64,000 bases of DNA, taken from the NCBI GenBank assembly GCA_014237405.1, contig JABZFO010000186.1, positions 30,170-94,169 on the forward strand, in the 5' to 3' direction. The notes under the pieces are model-generated. The model was not told the DNA's origin, made no database searches, and saw only the letters and a list, made by a program, of their open reading frames with translations. This DNA is from Desulfosarcina sp. (GTDB taxonomy: Bacteria; Desulfobacterota; Desulfobacteria; Desulfobacterales; Desulfosarcinaceae). Positions 63,373 to 64,000 of the stretch are shown piece by piece. A program made the position numbers and the translations under genes. Within the stretch, counting starts at the first letter, position 1, and every line of letters starts with the position of its first letter.

Positions 63373-63635
63373 CAGCCTATCAGTTCAGCAGGCGATTTAA
63401 AAAAGAATACACTAACTTGCCCAGAGAAATTCAAAAAACCTTTGATCAAAAGCTGCAACTTCTTCTGCAAGATATGTCCCATCCTTCCCTTCGAGTGAAG
63501 CGAATCCTGGGAACAAAGACCCGGTGGGAGGGATCTGTTACCATGAAATATCGGTTCACTTTTGAATTTCTTGAAAACGGATTAATTTTTCGGGCAATCG
63601 GAACTCACGATATTCTTAACAGGGAATCTCAATAA
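63357..63635 (+). CDS. RelE/ParE-superfamily toxin
   Basis: A 92-residue protein of RelE fold: AYQFSRRFKKEYTNLPREIQ, LRVKRILGTKTRWEGSVTMK (the usual L-x-G-x-x-x-x-R-x-R pattern) and YRFTFEFLENGLIFRAIGTHD. These are mRNA interferases or gyrase poisons; which one cannot be told. It overlaps the antitoxin gene, typical for tight coupling. Converges with a HepT-like gene 11 bp away. Confidence 0.82.
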   Translation: MVEKVTAYQFSRRFKKEYTNLPREIQKTFDQKLQLLLQDMSHPSLRVKRILGTKTRWEGSVTMKYRFTFEFLENGLIFRAIGTHDILNRESQ

Positions 63636-63646
63636 GGATTAAGATA

Positions 63647-63999
63647 CTAAATTGGATCAGTATACCGTGTTGAATAGGAAATAATTTTTTCAATACTTTT
63701 AAGCAATATGGGTGTCAGTTCCAACACGCTTTCAAAGATAGCATAAATTGTATCTGATTTGTACTCATGGGCAATTTCGTTCCTCAACAATCTGATCTGA
63801 ATAAAATCCTCTGCGGTTTCAATGACCCCCTTTTTTTCAGCCCGATTGATTCTGTCTCTGACAGTTCCTGTGTCTTCCAGGTCCAGTACATCAAAATATC
63901 TTAAAACTTTTTGTATAATGATATCACTGAGTCTGGCAAATCTTCCGGTTAATGCCTCAAAACTCTCCAGTTCTTCATTTGACAAATCAGCCTTCACAC
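63647..63999 (-). CDS. HepT-like HEPN protein, N-terminus outside window
   Basis: A 116-residue fragment of a HEPN RNase toxin. The active motif R-x4-H-x-Y appears as RNEIAHEY, preceded by the family's SFEALTGRFARLSDIIIQKV and DRINRAEKKGVIETAEDFI. The visible GTG at 63995-63997 is probably not the real start, since relatives have a further N-terminal helix, so the gene likely continues beyond the right edge, where its MntA-type nucleotidyltransferase partner may also lie. AT-rich like its neighbours. Confidence 0.78.
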   Translation of the reverse strand, partial: VKADLSNEELESFEALTGRFARLSDIIIQKVLRYFDVLDLEDTGTVRDRINRAEKKGVIETAEDFIQIRLLRNEIAHEYKSDTIYAIFESVLELTPILLKSIEKIISYSTRYTDPI

Positions 64000-64000
64000 C

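Overview
The window looks like a chromosomal stretch of a strictly anaerobic, probably sulfate-reducing member of the Desulfobacterota (Desulfobacterales, Desulfosarcina/Desulfococcus-like). This is inferred from protein flavour, from the operon ispF-cysS-uvrB-uvrC, from an acetyl-CoA synthetase / Na+:acetate symporter locus, from an ADP-forming acyl-CoA synthetase, and from many short inverted-repeat elements between genes. No rRNA, tRNA, CRISPR array, prophage or complete transposase gene was seen.

Layout. 1-2.6 kb: HAD hydrolase, a broken M20 peptidase and a glucosyl-3-phosphoglycerate synthase. 2.8-7.7 kb: TPR protein, NUDIX hydrolase, MFS transporter, a broken small membrane protein and an ADP-forming acyl-CoA synthetase. 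8-26.3 kb: a large type IV pilus / type II secretion-like locus, nearly all on the minus strand (PilM-PilN fusion, PilO, PilP, secretin, ExeA/GspA-like ATPase, GspE/PilB, GspF/PilC, a membrane-anchored sigma-54 activator, a sigma-54-driven major pilin, two small minor pilins and a 1107-residue pilin-like fusion). A TMTC-like membrane glycosyltransferase with TPRs lies inside it on the opposite strand. 26.5-34.5 kb: a broken class III cyclase, ispF, cysS, uvrB, uvrC and mdh. 34.8-40 kb: a signalling operon (unknown protein, MglA-like GTPase, DUF4388/cNMP protein, PilZ protein), then purC and an orphan ParB-like gene. 40.6-48.8 kb: TetR, acs, acetate symporter with a 28-residue membrane peptide, zinc ribbon protein, response regulator and a sensor-like protein fused to a DnaQ exonuclease. 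48.9-50.6 kb: SPL-like radical SAM protein and a secreted nuclease. 51-58.3 kb (minus): EF-G paralogue, tlyA, dxs, ispA, xseB, xseA. 58.4-62.7 kb: hypothetical gene, BI-1 protein, glmM and a left-handed beta-helix protein. 63-64 kb: AT-rich toxin-antitoxin genes.

Two patterns stand out. First, several families of 90-185 bp inverted-repeat elements sit mostly between genes, often exactly at stop codons. In the main family (here 'R') an internal hairpin is conserved in pairing but not in sequence, with compensatory changes between copies. Second, at least seven conserved genes (M20, small membrane protein, acyl-CoA synthetase, cyclase, uvrB, uvrC twice, ispA) lack about 20-35 residues compared with what I know of their families, some in frame and some with a frameshift. 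This is either genome erosion or a systematic assembly error, and should be settled before any single gene is called dead.

Start codons were chosen from visible ribosome binding sites and family N-termini. All functional assignments come from reading motifs; no search was run.
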